A DNA stretch of 64,000 nucleotides from Synergistetes bacterium HGW-Synergistetes-1 (GCA_002839185.1 PGXO01000001.1:124001-188000); one strand, 5' to 3'; shown: positions 46,859 through 56,683, counted from the stretch's first letter. A program made the numbers and translations. The notes: generated by a model from the sequence alone, not told the origin.

Positions 46859-47611
46859 TTGTCAGGACATTCAAAATGGGCAAATATCAAGCATCGTAAA
46901 GCCGCTCAGGATTCAAAGAAAGGGGTGGCTTTCCAGAAACTTGTTAAGAACGTCATCGCAGCAGCAAAGGCGGGCGGCGGTGACCCCAACGCAAATTTCA
47001 GACTTAAAGTTGCAATAGACAGAGCAAGAGCAGGCAACGTGCCTGTCGACAACATCGAAAGAGGGATCAAAAGGGGCACTGGTGAACTTGACGGCGCAAT
47101 ATTTGAAGAGATCCTTTACGAAGGATACGGGCCCAATGGAGTAGCAGTCATGGTACAAGCGTTAACAGACAACCGCAACAGAACAGCTCCGGAAATGCGT
47201 TCACTTTTTACGAAAACAGGCGGTTCAATAGGTGAACTTGGATGTGTCGCATGGAATTTTGACCGCAAAGGGATAATAGAGGTCACAGGAGAAGGCATCG
47301 ACGAAGAAGAGATAATGATGGCTGCGATCGAAGCCGGCGCTGATGACGTAACTTCGGAAGAGGACGGATATGAGATAACATGCGACCCTTCTGTCCTGTC
47401 AGGTGTTGCAGAAACACTAAAAAACTCAGGATACAAAATAGAATCGATTGAAGTTGAAATGGTGCCTCAAAATACCGTTTCTATAACAAACAAGGCTGAT
47501 GCAACCAAACTCCTTTCATTGGTTGAAAGATTCGAGGAACACGACGACGTTCAGGCTGTATACGCCAACTTCGACATACCGGACGAGATCCTTGCTGAGA
47601 TCGACGGCTGA
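46859..47611 (+). CDS. yebC: YebC/PmpR-family DNA-binding / translation protein
   Basis: A 250-residue YebC-family protein with the universal start SGHSKWANIKHRKAAQDSKKG and the GSIGELGCVAWNFDRKG segment (about 122-138). Known members act as transcriptional regulators or ease ribosome stalling. The start is TTG 46859 with GAGGTGA 5 nt upstream. It precedes ruvC, as in many bacteria. Confidence 0.94.
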   Translation: MSGHSKWANIKHRKAAQDSKKGVAFQKLVKNVIAAAKAGGGDPNANFRLKVAIDRARAGNVPVDNIERGIKRGTGELDGAIFEEILYEGYGPNGVAVMVQALTDNRNRTAPEMRSLFTKTGGSIGELGCVAWNFDRKGIIEVTGEGIDEEEIMMAAIEAGADDVTSEEDGYEITCDPSVLSGVAETLKNSGYKIESIEVEMVPQNTVSITNKADATKLLSLVERFEEHDDVQAVYANFDIPDEILAEIDG

Positions 47612-47630
47612 AAATACAAATAATAATGGT

Positions 47631-48128
47631 GTGAGAGCCCTGGGCATAGATCCGGGGCTCGGCACAATGGGATACGGAGTGGTTACCCAGTACGGTGACA
47701 GGCTTGTATGTGAAAGTTACGGAGTAGTGAGGACCCCATCCACGCTCTCCCTTACAAAAAGGCTTTCTTTGCTTTACGATGGACTGAAAGAAAAGGCGGG
47801 TGAGTATCCGCCCGATATAATAGCAGTGGAAAAACTTTTTTTCGGAAGGAATATCACGACTGCTGAAATGGTCTGGCAGGCAAGGGGAGTCATACTGCTT
47901 TTTGCAGCCCAGATGGGACTTGAGCCTTATGAGATAAAGCCTTCAGAAGTCAAGCTCGCTGTTTGCGGTTACGGCGCTGCAGAGAAGGGACAGGTGCAGG
48001 GTATGGTTGCAAACCTTCTCGGGCTGGAGAAAAACCCCACCCCCGATGACGCTGCGGATGCATTGGCGGTAGCTATTGCAGGACTTTCTATGTCATCATT
48101 CGACAGAAATATACTGAAGGGATACTGA
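47631..48128 (+). CDS. ruvC: Holliday junction endonuclease RuvC
   Basis: A 165-residue RuvC with catalytic acidic residues in ALGIDPGLGTMGYG (Asp7), AVEKLFFGRN (Glu about 66) and NPTPDDAADALAVA (Asp pair about 138-141). I chose GTG 47631 because it gives the family's usual start; it lacks a strong ribosome-binding site. An in-frame TTG at 47592 inside yebC is the alternative. Confidence 0.92.
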   Translation: MRALGIDPGLGTMGYGVVTQYGDRLVCESYGVVRTPSTLSLTKRLSLLYDGLKEKAGEYPPDIIAVEKLFFGRNITTAEMVWQARGVILLFAAQMGLEPYEIKPSEVKLAVCGYGAAEKGQVQGMVANLLGLEKNPTPDDAADALAVAIAGLSMSSFDRNILKGY

Positions 48129-48130
48129 AA

Positions 48131-48736
48131 ATGATCAATTCACTTCGAGGCAAAGTTATATCCATAGGTGATGAAAGCATAACACTTGAGGTCTCTGGAT
48201 TTGGCCTTGAGGTGTTCTCATCCAGGTCTCTCATGTCTCAGGCCTCTCTCTTAGAGGATCTTTTCTGCTTCGCCTACATGCAGGTAAGCGATGCTGGGAT
48301 AAATCTTTTCGGGTTTTCTGACGAGCGTGAGCGACTGCTCTTTCTGGAACTTCTCCAGGTCAAGACGGTAGGAGGCAAGCTTGCCGTAACGCTCCTGCGA
48401 CACCTCGATGCAGAACAGATCCTGCAGGCGATAGCATCGGGAAGCAGCGCAATGCTTACAGTTCCGGGTCTGGGTGCAAAGAGGGCAGAACGCATATGCT
48501 TCGAACTGAAAAATAAGATCTCGAAGAAATTCAGTGACATCAAAAGCTTTGGTGAACAGGGACAAAAAGATCACGTCTCGGACAGTTTCGTTATGGAAGC
48601 CCTCACAGGGCTAGGTTTCACCCAGGGAGAAGCAGTCCGCGCGATATCAAAGTCCAGGACCGAGGCAGGCCATGAAGCCTCATGGACAGAGGAAGCACTC
48701 CTTAAAGCCTCACTGAGCCTGCTTCGAAGGAACTGA
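48131..48736 (+). CDS. ruvA: Holliday junction helicase subunit RuvA
   Basis: A 201-residue RuvA with OB-fold domain I (about 1-62), the helix-hairpin-helix repeats LLQVKTVGGKLAVTLL and MLTVPGLGAKRAERI (about 72-125), and a C-terminal RuvB-binding UBA-like domain (about 152-200). It starts 2 bp after ruvC. Confidence 0.94.
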   Translation: MINSLRGKVISIGDESITLEVSGFGLEVFSSRSLMSQASLLEDLFCFAYMQVSDAGINLFGFSDERERLLFLELLQVKTVGGKLAVTLLRHLDAEQILQAIASGSSAMLTVPGLGAKRAERICFELKNKISKKFSDIKSFGEQGQKDHVSDSFVMEALTGLGFTQGEAVRAISKSRTEAGHEASWTEEALLKASLSLLRRN

Positions 48737-48759
48737 AAGAAAAATGATGAGGGCAAATT

Positions 48760-49824
48760 ATGATCGATAACAATGACAAACTCATAGAAAAAATAAAAAA
48801 TGATAAAGAGGATGAGGTCTTCACACTGCGCCCTCAGGCGCTTGATGAATTTATCGGACAGGGCGGACTGAAGGACAAACTTACCATCTTCATGACAGCA
48901 TCCCTCCAGCGAAGCGAGCCTCTTGACCACACGCTTTTTTACGGACCTCCAGGCCTTGGCAAGACGACTCTTGCAGGGATAATCGCGAAGGAAATGAAGG
49001 GCAACCTGCGCGTGACGACCGGACCCGCTCTTGAAAGGGCAGGGGACCTTGCTGCAATACTCTCCAACATCCAGCCCAACGATGTCCTCTTTATTGACGA
49101 AATACACAGGATGTCTGCTCACATTGAGGAGATACTCTATCCAGCAATGGAAGATTTTTCCCTTTCGATAATAGTGGGAAAGGGACCGCTCGCAAGAAGC
49201 ATACGGCTCTCTCTTCCAAAATTCACCCTTATTGGGGCAACAACAAGGCTTGGACTCCTGACTTCTCCTTTAAGGGCAAGATTCGGCATAGTTGAACAGC
49301 TTCACCTTTATTCGCCAGACGAGCTTACTTCTATAGTAAAACGCGGAGCAGATGTCCTTGGTGTAAATATATCTGATGAGGCAGCTGTCGAAATTGGACT
49401 TCGTTCACGTGGAACGCCTCGTGTTGCCCTGAGGCTCCTTAAAAGGGTGAGGGACGTCGCTGAAGTGAAGAAAGTGGCCATTGTGGAAAGGGAGCTTTCC
49501 AAGTTTGCACTGGACATGCTAGGCGTTGATTCAGAAGGACTTGATGAAGGCGACAGAAAGTTCCTAATGGCGCTGGTCGAACTTTTCGATGGCGGGCCGG
49601 TGGGACTTTCAACCCTTGCGGCGGCCCTGAACGAAGATACCCAGACGATCGAAGATATATACGAACCCTACCTGATACAGAAGGGACTCCTGGAGAGGAC
49701 CCCAAGAGGAAGAAAAGCGACCCGAAACACCTGGGATTATCTTGGGATACCCGTTTCTCCACATTTTGTTCAGTACCAGCAGATGCAGCTTTTGTCAGAG
49801 GAAGAGATTGAATGCAACAAATAG
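48760..49824 (+). CDS. ruvB: Holliday junction helicase subunit RuvB
   Basis: A 354-residue AAA+ motor. Walker A is [14 protein letters not shown] (about 65-78), Walker B is [11 protein letters not shown] (about 109-119), sensor [19 protein letters not shown] (about 155-172) contains the Arg finger, and a winged-helix DNA-binding domain is at the C-terminus. It drives branch migration with RuvA; all three Ruv genes are contiguous. Confidence 0.96.
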   Translation: MIDNNDKLIEKIKNDKEDEVFTLRPQALDEFIGQGGLKDKLTIFMTASLQRSEPLDHTLFYGPPGLGKTTLAGIIAKEMKGNLRVTTGPALERAGDLAAILSNIQPNDVLFIDEIHRMSAHIEEILYPAMEDFSLSIIVGKGPLARSIRLSLPKFTLIGATTRLGLLTSPLRARFGIVEQLHLYSPDELTSIVKRGADVLGVNISDEAAVEIGLRSRGTPRVALRLLKRVRDVAEVKKVAIVERELSKFALDMLGVDSEGLDEGDRKFLMALVELFDGGPVGLSTLAAALNEDTQTIEDIYEPYLIQKGLLERTPRGRKATRNTWDYLGIPVSPHFVQYQQMQLLSEEEIECNK

Positions 49825-50036
49825 GCAAAATGCTTATTGCAGCAGGACTTGTCATAACTTTCGCAGGAATTGTCCTGTTGCTTGCAGGGCGTTTTAATCT
49901 GCCGTTCGGCAGCCTTCCGGGAGATATAACTTACCAGAAGAAAAACCTCACTGTATTTGCCCCATTTGGCACGATGCTTTTGATAAGCGTAATAATCACG
50001 ATAATCCTAAACATCTTTTCCAGGTGGAAGCATTGA
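49812..50036 (+). CDS. DUF2905 family small membrane protein
   Basis: A 74-residue protein with two membrane helices (about 7-27 and 50-68) and the family's [14 protein letters not shown] loop (about 32-45). DUF2905 genes commonly follow ruvB; the function is unknown. It overlaps ruvB by 13 nt and the SpoIID-domain gene by 4 nt. Confidence 0.85.
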   Translation: MQQIGKMLIAAGLVITFAGIVLLLAGRFNLPFGSLPGDITYQKKNLTVFAPFGTMLLISVIITIILNIFSRWKH

Positions 50037-51490
50037 AAAAACTGCCCATATTTTTAATTCTTATCATTTCTCTTTTTTTCCATCCCTCTGAGGCATATCC
50101 CGTGATAAAGGAAGTTTCTGTTCTCCTGGAAAAAAGCGCTTCAAGCGGATCACTTTCCGGGACAGGGATAAAATTCACCGACCCGGATGGGAAAGAGATC
50201 GTCCTTTCCGGAACTTTGACCATCCAAAAAAGAGCCAGCGGAGAAATATCTGTCGGAAGCAACACTTTCAGAATGCCTTTAAAGGCAGTCGCTGATTTCC
50301 CTATGGGGTATAACGGAAATGCTTATCACGGCTCCTTGATATTTAAAAATTCATCAAATGGATTCAAGGTATCCAACATTGTAGATATTGAACAATACCT
50401 TCGCGGCGTGATAAAGGCCGAAATGAGTCCCAAGTGGCACATCGAAGCGCTCAAAGCTCAGTGCATCCTTGCAAGGACCTTTGCTGTCCGTGCAGGAGGC
50501 AAACATGGAGAAGACGACCTCTGCGACGGATATCACTGCCAGGTTTACAAAGGCATATCAGGTGAAGACCGGATCGCTGACAGGGCGATCGAAGAGACTT
50601 CCGGGCTTATACTCAGATGGAATGGAAGCCCTGCCAGTGTCTATTACCATTCGGACAGCGGAGGGATGGTAACTTCTTCAGGCAACGTATGGGGAGGGGA
50701 TATCCCTTACCTCGAACCAAAGGCAGAGCCATTTGCTTATTCTGGCCCAAACACTATCTGGGAGATCAGCTTGCACATGTCCTTAATCGAGTCAAAACTT
50801 ATCGGTAATGGTATAAATATTGGAACTATACATTCTATCACACCTCTCAAAAGGGATGAATCCGGAAGGATACTGAAAATGGAGATCAAAGGCACAGGAG
50901 GAACCAAGGCCATTTCGGGCTATACATTCAGAAACCTTGTCGGAGCTGGCAAGATAAAAAGCACTCTGTTCGAATTTGGGGCCCGTTCACCTTACATAAA
51001 CGAGGAGCGCGGATCACTGCCTCTTTCACCGTTACCAAAGAAAAACATTAATAAGTCCTCAGCAGTGACAGTGACCGAAAAGATAGACCTATCCGAAATG
51101 CCTGAAGATGAGGAAGAGAAGCTGATCTGGCTCACCAAGAAAAGGGTCTTTACCACACTTGAGCTGATGGAGATCCTCTCAAAGCCCGATGATTACGACC
51201 TATTCATAGAAAAAGGAATAGCCAGAGCAGAGGGACGCCTTCCAATGCCAGAGCAACCCTCTGAAAGTACTGATGTGGATCTGGCTGAAACAACAGGGAT
51301 ACCCGAGATAAAATACTCTCCGGACCTTTCAATGGCTCCTGCCTCCGGTCAAAGCGTAACTATATTCGGAAGGGGCTCCGGACACGGGGTCGGCATGTCC
51401 CAGTGGGGGGCAAAAACTATGGCAGAAAAAGGCTGGACATTCGCACAGATACTCGAATATTATTTCCCCGGAACAACAATAGGACAGTGA
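50033..51490 (+). CDS. SpoIID/LytB-domain secreted protein (peptidoglycan-related)
   Basis: A signal peptide (about 1-22, [20 protein letters not shown]) leads into a SpoIID/LytB domain with VDIEQYLRGVIKAEMSPKWH (about 114-133), ARTFAVR and YHSDSGGMVTSS (about 203-214). The last conserved block, GRGSGHGVGMSQWGAKTMAEK, comes only at about 447-467 because of an insertion of ~120 residues. SpoIID is a glycan lyase acting on stripped peptidoglycan in sporulators; diderm non-sporulators carry LytB-like relatives. The start is TTG 50033, for which AGGTGG lies 6 nt upstream. Confidence 0.85.
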   Translation: MKKLPIFLILIISLFFHPSEAYPVIKEVSVLLEKSASSGSLSGTGIKFTDPDGKEIVLSGTLTIQKRASGEISVGSNTFRMPLKAVADFPMGYNGNAYHGSLIFKNSSNGFKVSNIVDIEQYLRGVIKAEMSPKWHIEALKAQCILARTFAVRAGGKHGEDDLCDGYHCQVYKGISGEDRIADRAIEETSGLILRWNGSPASVYYHSDSGGMVTSSGNVWGGDIPYLEPKAEPFAYSGPNTIWEISLHMSLIESKLIGNGINIGTIHSITPLKRDESGRILKMEIKGTGGTKAISGYTFRNLVGAGKIKSTLFEFGARSPYINEERGSLPLSPLPKKNINKSSAVTVTEKIDLSEMPEDEEEKLIWLTKKRVFTTLELMEILSKPDDYDLFIEKGIARAEGRLPMPEQPSESTDVDLAETTGIPEIKYSPDLSMAPASGQSVTIFGRGSGHGVGMSQWGAKTMAEKGWTFAQILEYYFPGTTIGQ

Positions 51491-51501
51491 GGAAGGATAT
51501 T

Positions 51502-52557
51502 TTGGACATTACCGTACCGGATTTTTCAAAGACTTCAACATTTGATTACTATCTTCCCAAAGAACTTATCGCACAGGACCCAGTAGAACCGAGAGATTCA
51601 TCAAGGCTGCTGGTCCTTCATAAAGATTCAGGGACAAGAGAACACAAAATATTCAGAGATATCAAGGATCATCTTAGAAAAGGTGACCTGCTTGTACTCA
51701 ACGATACAAGGGTGATTCCGGCACGTGTCCCGGGGATCAAAAAAAATAGCAAAGCGGAAGTGGAGATCTTTTTCCTCTCTCCGGCTGCTGAACCAAATAT
51801 GTGGACAGCTCTCGTAAGGCCAGGCAGAAAACTTAAAGAGGGAACACATGTCCAGCTGGGAGAGGACGTGGAGATAGTAGTAGGCGAAAGGCTTGAAGAC
51901 GGGGTAAGGAATGTTTATTTCGCCCCTTCTGCAGATCCTTTTGCGATCATACACAAATACGGCACGACGCCGCTTCCGCACTATATCACTGAGACTCATG
52001 CGGAGCCTGAGCGCTACCAGACCGTATATTCCAAACCTGAAAAGGAAAATTCCGTCGCTTCGCCCACAGCGGGGCTTCATTTCACGAAGGAACTCCTGAA
52101 AGAGATCAGGACAATGGGCGTAGATGAGGCTTTTGTTACGCTGCAGGTTGGACTGGGCACTTTCCGTCCTGTTAAAACAGAGAACTTATCTGAACATATA
52201 ATGCACAGTGAGCTATGCGAAATATCAAACATTACTGCCCGAAAAATTGCAGAAACAAAAATGAGCGGAGGCCGTGTGATCGCTGTAGGGACCACGGTCG
52301 TAAGGACTCTTGAATCCTTCGCCATGCACTACGGTGAAATCAGGCCGGGAATTCTTGACACAAGACTTTTTATCACACCCGGGTTCAACTTCAGGGTCAT
52401 CGATGCTCTGATAACGAATTATCATCTGCCGAAAAGCACGCTGCTTATGCTGGTTTCCGCTTTCGGCGGATATGACAGAATCATGGAGGCATACAACGAA
52501 GCTGTCGATCTTAAATACCGCTTCTTCTCGTTCGGGGACTCCATGTTCATCTGCTGA
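51502..52557 (+). CDS. queA: S-adenosylmethionine:tRNA ribosyltransferase-isomerase
   Basis: A 351-residue QueA. Motifs are FDYYLPKELIAQDPVEPRDSSR (about 12-33), NDTRVIPARVPG (about 65-76), SVASPTAGLHFT (about 185-196) and FGDSMFI at the C-terminus. It makes epoxyqueuosine in tRNA. The start is TTG 51502 with GAGGAAGGA upstream; the longer frame overlaps the SpoIID gene and is rejected. tgt is not in the window. Confidence 0.93.
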   Translation: MDITVPDFSKTSTFDYYLPKELIAQDPVEPRDSSRLLVLHKDSGTREHKIFRDIKDHLRKGDLLVLNDTRVIPARVPGIKKNSKAEVEIFFLSPAAEPNMWTALVRPGRKLKEGTHVQLGEDVEIVVGERLEDGVRNVYFAPSADPFAIIHKYGTTPLPHYITETHAEPERYQTVYSKPEKENSVASPTAGLHFTKELLKEIRTMGVDEAFVTLQVGLGTFRPVKTENLSEHIMHSELCEISNITARKIAETKMSGGRVIAVGTTVVRTLESFAMHYGEIRPGILDTRLFITPGFNFRVIDALITNYHLPKSTLLMLVSAFGGYDRIMEAYNEAVDLKYRFFSFGDSMFIC

Positions 52558-52573
52558 AGATTTATGAGAGGCT

Positions 52574-52591
52574 GCCGGAAATTATTCCGGC
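52574..52591. other. Hairpin downstream of queA
   Basis: GCCGGAA (52574-52580) pairs with TTCCGGC (52585-52591), loop ATTA, no T-run. Confidence 0.4.
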
Positions 52592-52693
52592 GGGATTCAA
52601 TTGCAAATCTGTTGGAAATCAATGGGGGATCAATAGTTAAATCAAAAAATAGGGACAGGGATCAAATTTTAAATGTTGGGTAAATAGGTGTAT

Positions 52694-52738
52694 AAAATAA
52701 TGAGTCGAGCCTATCTCAGGCCCAACTCATTATTTTTA
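52694..52738. terminator. hutI: Bidirectional terminator between queA and hutI
   Basis: AAAATAATGAGT (52694-52705) pairs with ACTCATTATTTT (52725-52736), with an inner GCC/GGC pairing. T-runs occur on both strands, which suits the convergent genes queA (+) and hutI (-). Confidence 0.75.
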
Positions 52739-52756
52739 TAATTTGACAGTTTTTTA

Positions 52757-54004
52757 TTAGGCTACGCGTTCGGACAGTTTGTGGACTTCAAGCACTGAGG
52801 TGCTTCCCGCATGATAGGCCAGCGTTGTTGGTGTCTCTCCGTCAAGGACAAGGAAATCTGCCTGTTTGCCGGGTTCAAGGCTTCCGACCTTATGCTGCCT
52901 GTTGACTGAGTATGCCGCATTCAGTGTTGAGGCGACAAGAGCTTCTTCTATAGTCATGTTCATATTCATTACACCCAGACCGAATATGAATGGCACCGAC
53001 TCACAGAAGCAGGATCCGGGGTTGCAGTCCGTAGCAAGTGCTACCGGGACATCCCAGTCTATCATTTCCCTGCCTCTGGCGTAGGGCTTTTTCAGGCTGT
53101 AGGCAGTCGCCGGAAGAAGTACCGCTATAGATCCGGCATGTCCCATAGCACGAAGGTTCTCTTCGCTTGCGGCAAGGAGGTGCTCTGCAGACCTTACTCC
53201 GAGTTCTGCAGCAAGTCCGGCTCCGCCCAGATCGTGGACTTCATCGGCGTGTATCTTCATTTCAAATCCCAAAGCCTTCGCCGCTTTGAGTATCTTCCTG
53301 CTCTGGTCTACAGAAAAAACGCCCTCTTCGCAGAATATGTCGCAGAACTCCGCTATTCCCTGATCTTTTACCTTTGGGAGCATCTCGTTGATTATGAGAT
53401 CAACAAAATCGTCAGGTCTTTCCTTGTATTCAGCAGGAACAGCATGTGCACCCATGAACGTCGGGATAACATCAAGCGGGGTCTCTCTTGATATCCTACT
53501 AATAACCGAGAGCATCTTCAACTCCAGTTCGAGGTCAAGTCCGTAACCGCTCTTGATCTCAACCGTTGTCGTACCTTTTGCAAGAGCTGACATGGCAAGT
53601 TTTTTTGTGTTACAGAAGAGCTCTTCTTCTGTAACGGATCTTACTGCCTTTACAGATGAAAGTATGCCGCCCCCGCGCTTGAGTATCTCGAGGTAGGGGA
53701 GTCCGTCCAGTCTCATCTTGAACTCGTCCTCGCGCCTCTTTGCGAAACAGAGATGAGTGTGCGGGTCTACAAATCCGGGTATCACACAGGCTCCTTCCAT
53801 GTCTCTCTCTTCATTGACAAAAGACGGGGAAGACAGCCCATTAAGTACTTCTTTTTCGTCTCCTATGGCCTCTATCAGGCCATTGACTGTAAGAATGGCT
53901 CCCCGGCTATACTCCTTTATCTTTCCCTGCTCTTTGCCCCTCAGAGGGTGTCCTGAATCAAGCGGGGTAAATACCCTTGCGTTCCTGTATAGTTTTACTG
54001 TCAT
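52757..54004 (-). CDS. hutI: Imidazolonepropionase
   Basis: A 415-residue amidohydrolase converting imidazolonepropionate to N-formimino-glutamate. The metal motif GFVDPHTHLCF is at about 75-85, with the metal/catalytic His in MKIHADEVHDLGGAG (about 248-262), SAEHLL (about 273) and ATDCNPGSC (about 327-335). Its start overlaps the ftcD stop by 4 nt. It is the last gene of the minus-strand hutH-ftcD-hutI operon. Confidence 0.95.
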   Translation of the reverse strand: MTVKLYRNARVFTPLDSGHPLRGKEQGKIKEYSRGAILTVNGLIEAIGDEKEVLNGLSSPSFVNEERDMEGACVIPGFVDPHTHLCFAKRREDEFKMRLDGLPYLEILKRGGGILSSVKAVRSVTEEELFCNTKKLAMSALAKGTTTVEIKSGYGLDLELELKMLSVISRISRETPLDVIPTFMGAHAVPAEYKERPDDFVDLIINEMLPKVKDQGIAEFCDIFCEEGVFSVDQSRKILKAAKALGFEMKIHADEVHDLGGAGLAAELGVRSAEHLLAASEENLRAMGHAGSIAVLLPATAYSLKKPYARGREMIDWDVPVALATDCNPGSCFCESVPFIFGLGVMNMNMTIEEALVASTLNAAYSVNRQHKVGSLEPGKQADFLVLDGETPTTLAYHAGSTSVLEVHKLSERVA

Positions 54005-54924
54005 TCCGCCCTCTCTCCCATCAGTTCAAGGAGCTGGAGCTCCAGCACCTGTGCGGGATCGAAGTCATTGATCTGCATGTAGTACGCAGCACTCTCAAGT
54101 ATGGCGTTTACAGGGATCATTCCGTATACCTCGGTCTCAATGACCTGTACGCCCCATCTTCTGGCTTCCATCCTTATCATTTCAAGCACCCTGTAGAGCG
54201 AGTTCTTTTCGTAATCTACAAGGTTCATGCTGACCTGGGTGATACCGCGTTCCTCAAGTGCAAGGCCTATGCCCTTTACGTGACAGAAACCGCCGGACGA
54301 TGCCCTTACTGTGTTTGCGATTTTTTTGGCAACATCCAGGTCAGTTGTGTCAAGGTTGACGTTGAACGCAACAAGGAACTTGCGGGCTCCAATGACTGTG
54401 GCTCCGGCCGTAGGGTGGAGTCCGGGTCCGCCCACATCAGGCATTCTTTCTTCTTTCGTTTTTGCCTCTTCCTTAAGGACTTCATACTGTCCCTTGCGGA
54501 TGACCTCCAGGCGTTTTCTTTCCGGTCGCCTGGCTGCATCTTCATAAAAGTAGACAGGGATCCCACATTCTTTGAAATAACGCTCCCCGAAATCGTGGGC
54601 AAGCTTTATGCACTCTTCCATTGATATCCCCTTTATTGGGGTAAAGGGTACAACGTCAATTGCTCCGATCCTTGGATGTCCACCCTGATGGGAGTTCATG
54701 TCGATATTTTCAAGTGCAGTCTTTGCGGCTTCTATCAGTGCGTCCTGAATGGGCGCAGGAGCTCCGACAAGGCTTATGACCAACCTGTTGTGGTCTTCGT
54801 CAGCGCGATGGTCGAGAAGGTAAACCCCTCTTTTATCCTTAAAACAATCAACTATTTTTTCAATGACTTCCGGGCGCCTTCCTTCACTGAAGTTCGGCAC
54901 ACATTCGATCAACTGCATTGCCAT
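54001..54924 (-). CDS. ftcD: Glutamate formimidoyltransferase
   Basis: A 307-residue protein containing the formiminotransferase N and C subdomains only; the cyclodeaminase is encoded separately at 58753-59382. Motifs are ECVPNFSEGR (about 7-16), DHRADEDHNRLV (about 38-49) and SHQGGHPRIGAIDVVPF (about 78-94). It moves the formimino group from formiminoglutamate to tetrahydrofolate, releasing glutamate. I chose the ATG at 54924 because GGGAGGA lies 6-7 nt upstream; the ATG two codons earlier is too close to it. Confidence 0.94.
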   Translation of the reverse strand: MAMQLIECVPNFSEGRRPEVIEKIVDCFKDKRGVYLLDHRADEDHNRLVISLVGAPAPIQDALIEAAKTALENIDMNSHQGGHPRIGAIDVVPFTPIKGISMEECIKLAHDFGERYFKECGIPVYFYEDAARRPERKRLEVIRKGQYEVLKEEAKTKEERMPDVGGPGLHPTAGATVIGARKFLVAFNVNLDTTDLDVAKKIANTVRASSGGFCHVKGIGLALEERGITQVSMNLVDYEKNSLYRVLEMIRMEARRWGVQVIETEVYGMIPVNAILESAAYYMQINDFDPAQVLELQLLELMGERAE

Positions 54925-54962
54925 ACTCATTCCTCCCTGTATTTGATAAAGTTTGATATTTT

Positions 54963-56495
54963 TTACTTCAGCTCGCCGATCTCTTTCTCGACTGCATCAA
55001 TTATAGTGCCATCAGTCACCAGTTCAAGAGATTTAAGCATAAGTGGCTGCATATACTGGTCCTTCGCGTAGAATGGGACTTCCCTGCGGAACGCCTTATA
55101 AGCAACAGATGTACCACGCCCCGGTTTCAGGGGAGCCCTGAAATCGATGCCCTGTGCAGCGTTCAGCATCTCTATTGAGATCACGCGTGTAGTGTTGTTC
55201 AATATTGTAAGTGCTTTTCTTGCGCTGTAGCCGCCCATTGAAACGTGGTCTTCCTGTCCAGCAGAGGTAGGGATGGAGTCCACACATGAAGGATGTGCCA
55301 GGACTTTATTTTCAGAAACTATTGCAGCAGCGGTATACTGAGGGATCATGAACCCACTGTTAAGTCCGCTCTCTGCAACAAGGAAAGGTGGAAGATCAGA
55401 CAGTTTGTGGTCTACCAGTCTTGCCACACGTCTCTCTGATATGTCAGCTATCTCAGCTACAGCAATGCCGAAGAAATCCATAGCCATGGCTATGGGCTGT
55501 CCATGGAAATTGCCTCCGCTGATCGCCTCTCCGTCCTGGTGGAAAATGATCGGGTTGTCGGTCACTGAATTGATCTCGATGTTTAATACGGTCTCAACAT
55601 ACGAAAGAGCGTCCCTGCTTGCCCCATGGACCTGGGGGAGGCAGCGCAGAGAGTAAGCGTCCTGCACTCTGTCCTTTTTGTATGTTTCGATTATCTCGCT
55701 GCCTTCGGTAAGCCTTCTCATGTTTTCTGCAACGATGCTCTGCCCGACCTGTGGACGCAGATCGTGTGTGCGTCTGTCAAAGGCGTATGGGACAGCGTGA
55801 AGGGCCTCCGCTGAGAGAGCTGAAGCAATGTCAGCATTCTTCATCAGTCTCTTTGCATCATAAAGGCAAAGAGTTCCTATGCCTGTCATGACAGTAGTAC
55901 CGTTGTTAAGGGCAAGTCCCTCTTTAGGCATCAGATCGACCGGCTTAAGCCCGTTAATGCTGAGCGCCTCAAGGGTCGGCATTTTTTTGCCTTTATAAAC
56001 GACGTCTCCAAGACCTATCAGTGTGATGGCAAGATGTGAAAGAGGGCAGAGGTCGCCGCTTGCTCCTACCGATCCCTGGCGCGGTATCACCGGATGGATG
56101 CCCATGTTGAGATAGTTGACAAGCTGGGTCAGAGTCTGAAGGCTAATACCCGAATATCCTCTTGTAAGTGTATTGATCCTGAGGAGCATTATTGCCCTGA
56201 CGTAATCTTCCGGAAGCGCTTCTCCAAAACCGCATGCATGGCTCATAAGCAGATTTTCCTGGAGCTGGCGGCTTTGGTCACGAGGAATGACCACGGATGC
56301 CAAGTCTCCGAAGCCTGTGGTCACGCCATAAACAACGCGTCCTTCGTTCACCCATTCCTTGACCGAATCAGCGCATTCTGATATAAGTTTTTCTGCCCCG
56401 GGGTCAAGCTCTACCTTGTAACCATTTCTTGCAACGTTGACAATATCGCTAATAGTAAGAGATTTTCCGTCTAAAACTACTGAATTTGAGTTCAT
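54963..56495 (-). CDS. hutH: Histidine ammonia-lyase
   Basis: A 510-residue aromatic amino-acid lyase deaminating histidine to urocanate. The MIO-forming Ala-Ser-Gly is in GSVGASGDLCPLSH (about 139-152); YGVTTGFGDLA (about 59-69) and the catalytic HGASRDALSYVE (about 290) are also conserved. AAGGGGG precedes the ATG. It is the first gene of the minus-strand operon, divergent from hutU. Confidence 0.95.
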   Translation of the reverse strand: MNSNSVVLDGKSLTISDIVNVARNGYKVELDPGAEKLISECADSVKEWVNEGRVVYGVTTGFGDLASVVIPRDQSRQLQENLLMSHACGFGEALPEDYVRAIMLLRINTLTRGYSGISLQTLTQLVNYLNMGIHPVIPRQGSVGASGDLCPLSHLAITLIGLGDVVYKGKKMPTLEALSINGLKPVDLMPKEGLALNNGTTVMTGIGTLCLYDAKRLMKNADIASALSAEALHAVPYAFDRRTHDLRPQVGQSIVAENMRRLTEGSEIIETYKKDRVQDAYSLRCLPQVHGASRDALSYVETVLNIEINSVTDNPIIFHQDGEAISGGNFHGQPIAMAMDFFGIAVAEIADISERRVARLVDHKLSDLPPFLVAESGLNSGFMIPQYTAAAIVSENKVLAHPSCVDSIPTSAGQEDHVSMGGYSARKALTILNNTTRVISIEMLNAAQGIDFRAPLKPGRGTSVAYKAFRREVPFYAKDQYMQPLMLKSLELVTDGTIIDAVEKEIGELK

Positions 56496-56647
56496 TACAA
56501 AATCCCCCTTTTTATTGTTTAGATGCTGATGTCCTGGTTCTGTGGTGCTATAATCATGGTATTAAGATGAATCATTTTACTGTTAGATATTTATCATATT
56601 TCACAGCTTTAATACTTTCCATTCCTAAATCTTTGCGTTACAATTAG

Positions 56648-56653
56648 TATAAT
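56648..56653 (+). promoter_or_regulatory. hutU: -10 box of the hutU promoter
   Basis: An exact TATAAT with no good -35 at 16-18 bp. The predicted start point falls inside the palindrome at 56656-56683. Confidence 0.45.
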
Positions 56654-56655
56654 CA

Positions 56656-56683
56656 GATATTTATCTTAGTCAAGATAAATATC
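56656..56683. promoter_or_regulatory. Palindromic operator in the hutH-hutU divergent region
   Basis: GATATTTATCTT (56656-56667) and AAGATAAATATC (56672-56683) form a perfect 12-bp inverted repeat with a 4-bp centre. A half-site, AGATATTTATC, recurs at 56585-56595, 70 bp upstream. It covers the likely hutU start point, suggesting a repressor or regulator of both hut operons; no regulator gene is adjacent. Confidence 0.6.
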
